A stretch of 40,597 nucleotides of DNA. It comes from Bacillus sp. (in: firmicutes). Lineage in GTDB: Bacteria > Bacillota > Bacilli > Bacillales > Bacillaceae_J. The first letter of the stretch is position 1. Every line of letters starts with the position of its first letter. Shown piece after piece: positions 38,432 to 40,597 of the stretch. The position numbers were made by a program, and so were the translations under genes. Below the pieces are notes generated by a model that made no database searches, was not told the origin of the DNA, and was given only the letters and a program-made list of their open reading frames with translations. The stretch lies in contig DUSF01000027.1 of the NCBI GenBank assembly GCA_012842745.1, forward strand, positions 1-40,597, given 5' to 3'.

Positions 38432-39954
38432 CTTCTAACGATGGGTATTGAAAAATGAAAGCTACTTCCGTATCCTTCACAACTCTCTACCCAAATCTCA
38501 CCATTGTGTGCAGTAATAAAACCTTTACAAATAGCTAGACCAAGCCCAAAGCCGGCGGTAGCATCATTTGGATTCTTTTGATAATATTTCTCGAATATTT
38601 TATCAAGATTTTCCTTTGGGATGCCTTTTCCATTATCTTTAACTGTAATTTGAATATGATGGTCAAAGCTCTGAATCTCTATATGAATGGAAATATTTCC
38701 TGAATTATGTTTAAAAGCATTGTCTATTAAATTAAAAACTACTTGTATGATTCTTTGCTCATCGATTTCTATTCGTTCTTTTTTCGTAAGCATATCGATT
38801 GAAATTTGGTTGAACTTTTCTTTGTAACGTTTTTTAAGTTGTGCAGTAAGGTTTCTCACAAAAACTTGAATTGTTAAGAGTGTTGAATCCAATCTTAATG
38901 CCCCTGCATAAATTTTGGAAAAGTCCAATAGTTTACCAATTAAATCGTTTAAACGATCTGACTCCTCATAAATATCCTCTAAAAATAATATTTGGTCCTC
39001 TCTCGGCCAAACGATATCAGTCCTTAATAAGGCACTCGCATTTCCTTTAATGCATGTTAAAGGCGTACGGAGTTCATGACTGACAGTTGCTATCAGGTCG
39101 TCCTTCAACCTATCCGATTCTTTATATCGAGTGAAATCACTTACAATAATTCCCCAAGTGAACGATGTATGAGATTTTTCTAAAGGGTATTTTTTAATGC
39201 GTAGATATTTATTTGATTTAGTTTCAATAAAAAAACGGTAATGGATAACTGAATCATTTTGTAAAGTATCTATTGCGAGCCTTGTGTTTAGCTTATCTTT
39301 AGATATTGTTATTAACTGATTGAAAAATTGATCAATATCATAATCTGTCCACGACTTCCTCGATTCAATTAAACTATTTAGTTTTCGATTCCAAAAAAAT
39401 ATACTTTGATTGTTTATAACCATTATCCCTTCTGCAAAGCTGTCAAGAATCATTAAAGAACTCTTTGATAGTCTTTTCGTGTTCGTATTGATTAACTCGT
39501 TATCGATTGCCAAGCCCACTTGATTCATAATGATTCTTAAAGAAGATAAATCTTCGTTAGATAGGATGGCATCCCTTTTACCAATTAGTATAAATGTGCA
39601 CCTTATGTCTACATCATAGGAAAGGTGTAAAGAGGTGCTATAGTGATGACAGTCTTCCCCCCTATTAGAAGTAAGTATGTCATGCTTGAAGTTTCTAATT
39701 TTACGATTTGTATGAAAGCAAGCTGAGAATTTCTCTGATTCAAAGTAATTTTTGTACTTTTGAAAACGATTAGGGTGGCTACATGACAATACAAATGTCT
39801 CGTCTTTCGTATTTTTTATAAAAATAGCAGCCAAATCGAATTGTGAATCCTCGACAATTGTGATTAATGTCTCTTGGAGAATGCATGTGCAGCTTGGTGA
39901 CATTGTGAGCATTTCTGAAAGTTGCTCAATCAGTTGTAGATTAAATTTGGACAA
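38428..39954 (-). CDS. Sensor histidine kinase with Cys/His-rich GAF-like and PAS domains
   Basis: A 508-aa kinase without membrane helices, so cytoplasmic. Residues about 10-160 form a GAF-like domain with many Cys and His (SCTCIL, LSCSHP, ACFHTN, DCHHYS, RCTF); 165-280 a PAS-like domain; 284-350 the HisKA domain with His293 (VSHELRTPL); and 390-508 the ATPase domain (NLIDNAFKH, DNGKGIPKE, GFGLGLAICKGF). TTG 39954 after AGGAGATG is the only in-frame start before a stop. The Cys/His set may bind a metal, heme or Fe-S group, suggesting redox or ligand sensing; this is an inference. Confidence 0.9.
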   Translation of the reverse strand: MSKFNLQLIEQLSEMLTMSPSCTCILQETLITIVEDSQFDLAAIFIKNTKDETFVLSCSHPNRFQKYKNYFESEKFSACFHTNRKIRNFKHDILTSNRGEDCHHYSTSLHLSYDVDIRCTFILIGKRDAILSNEDLSSLRIIMNQVGLAIDNELINTNTKRLSKSSLMILDSFAEGIMVINNQSIFFWNRKLNSLIESRKSWTDYDIDQFFNQLITISKDKLNTRLAIDTLQNDSVIHYRFFIETKSNKYLRIKKYPLEKSHTSFTWGIIVSDFTRYKESDRLKDDLIATVSHELRTPLTCIKGNASALLRTDIVWPREDQILFLEDIYEESDRLNDLIGKLLDFSKIYAGALRLDSTLLTIQVFVRNLTAQLKKRYKEKFNQISIDMLTKKERIEIDEQRIIQVVFNLIDNAFKHNSGNISIHIEIQSFDHHIQITVKDNGKGIPKENLDKIFEKYYQKNPNDATAGFGLGLAICKGFITAHNGEIWVESCEGYGSSFHFSIPIVRR

Positions 39955-40337
39955 CCAACTTCATCTCCTATTTTCCCTACGGTTAGTTCCTTTAAGCCTG
40001 TTTAAATCTTACAGGCAGGAATATTTCGGATTCTACTATTATCATATTAACATATTAGGTCTTAGCATAAACCCCATATGAATGAGTCTTTTATGAATTA
40101 ATTTTCACAAATTCACCATTTTTTTTTAACATTTTTTTTATATTTATCACCCTTCTTTAACATTTTTTTAATGAATCATAAGATAATCTGATAATAAAGT
40201 AATTGTTTTATTACTTTTAAGATTTTATGAAGTATTTTGATTAGCAAAAGCTCTTTGTCGTTGGGAGGGGGTTCTTGATTAGTCGTTTAAAAAGGTACTT
40301 TTAAAATTACGAGTTGTATAGAGATGGAGGTGTGAAT
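39955..40337. promoter_or_regulatory. Divergent gap between the kinase gene and the cytochrome gene
   Basis: No gene is seen in these 383 bp. A short dyad GCCTG/CAGGC lies at 39996-40016. Two direct copies of TTTAACATTTTTTT occur at 40125 and 40156, 31 bp apart (three helical turns) in an AT-rich stretch, and could be sites for the response regulator or simply low-complexity DNA. Confidence 0.3.
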
Positions 40338-40597
40338 ATGAATAAGACTTTTCAATGGATACTCTTTTTAGTAATTGGTGTCGTCTTAGGCTTTATGGGT
40401 TCTCTTTTATTTAATGGCGGAGAAAAAACATCTACGGAACCGCCGCTACAAACAGAAACTGCAACATCTACAAAACCAGCTGAACCGACTGAACCAACAG
40501 ATACGGCTGGAAATAATGCTGATACGGAACAACCTAATTTAGCAGAGCATACAGATAATGTCTTATTTAAAAAAGGATGTATCGCATGCCATGCTGT
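40338..40597 (+). CDS. Membrane-anchored c-type cytochrome, N-terminal part (cut by window end)
   Basis: ATG 40338 with GGAGGTG upstream. An N-terminal membrane anchor (WILFLVIGVVLGFMGSLLF) is followed by a Thr/Glu/Pro-rich linker (residues about 30-70) and a heme-binding motif CIACH at the right edge, preceded by VLFKKGC. It would be an extracellular electron carrier bound to the membrane. The gene continues beyond the window, so the total heme number is unknown. Its closeness to rdhA and its regulators may point to a respiratory cluster. Confidence 0.8.
   Translation, partial: MNKTFQWILFLVIGVVLGFMGSLLFNGGEKTSTEPPLQTETATSTKPAEPTEPTDTAGNNADTEQPNLAEHTDNVLFKKGCIACHA

Overview
The window comes from a low-GC, spore-forming member of the Bacillaceae. 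Evidence: strong AGGAGG-type ribosome binding sites with many TTG/GTG starts, sigma-A promoters, and the gene order queG-ogt-yhbB-trmL-prkA, which resembles the yhbA-yhbB-cspR-prkA neighbourhood of Bacillus subtilis.

Left chromosomal part (1-7380): the tail of an IS200/IS605-type tnpB with its right-end hairpin, a DUF1259 gene, glpK, a polysaccharide deacetylase, then queG, ogt, a yhbB-like amidase gene and trmL. After that comes the sporulation gene prkA, cut in two. Its first 141 codons lie at 7385-7807 and its last 490 at 34108-35580. A 12-bp direct repeat (ATGCATGAAGAT, 7796-7807 and 34096-34107) marks the junctions. Joining the halves at the repeat restores a 631-codon frame, which is the length I recall for B. 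subtilis PrkA.

The 26.3-kb insert (7796-34095) is a prophage-like element. Its left end carries a large serine recombinase (leftward), an ImmA-type metallopeptidase, a secreted protein and an ImmR-type repressor, arranged much like int-immA-immR of ICEBs1. A divergent control region with four operator-like repeats follows. The rightward early region (11145-20136) holds a Cro-like protein, a prim-pol/D5 primase-helicase, two orphan adenine methyltransferases, a TraX-like membrane protein and many small unknown genes.

After a 335-bp hairpin-rich gap, 20472-29740 looks like a filamentous-phage (inovirus-like) assembly module. It has small single-helix membrane proteins, a 63-aa coat-like protein directly followed by a terminator, a Pro/Gly-rich secreted protein, a 568-aa tip-adhesin-like protein whose C-terminal helix matches the coat protein, a multi-helix membrane protein, and a Zot/pI-like ATPase. 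The order parallels VII-IX-VIII-terminator-III-VI-I of Ff phages. A filamentous-type module combined with a D5-type replication gene, a large serine integrase and a sporulation-gene target is the most unusual thing here.

The right arm (29730-33950, leftward) has a Hin/resolvase-type recombinase, small zinc-binding, HTH and membrane proteins, several operator-like repeats, and a possible structured small RNA on the other strand. Downstream of prkA lie a flavodoxin gene, an IS256-like scrap, a reductive-dehalogenase-like gene, a two-component system encoded just upstream of it, and the start of a membrane-bound cytochrome c gene.

All functions are read by eye from sequence motifs. No database search was run.
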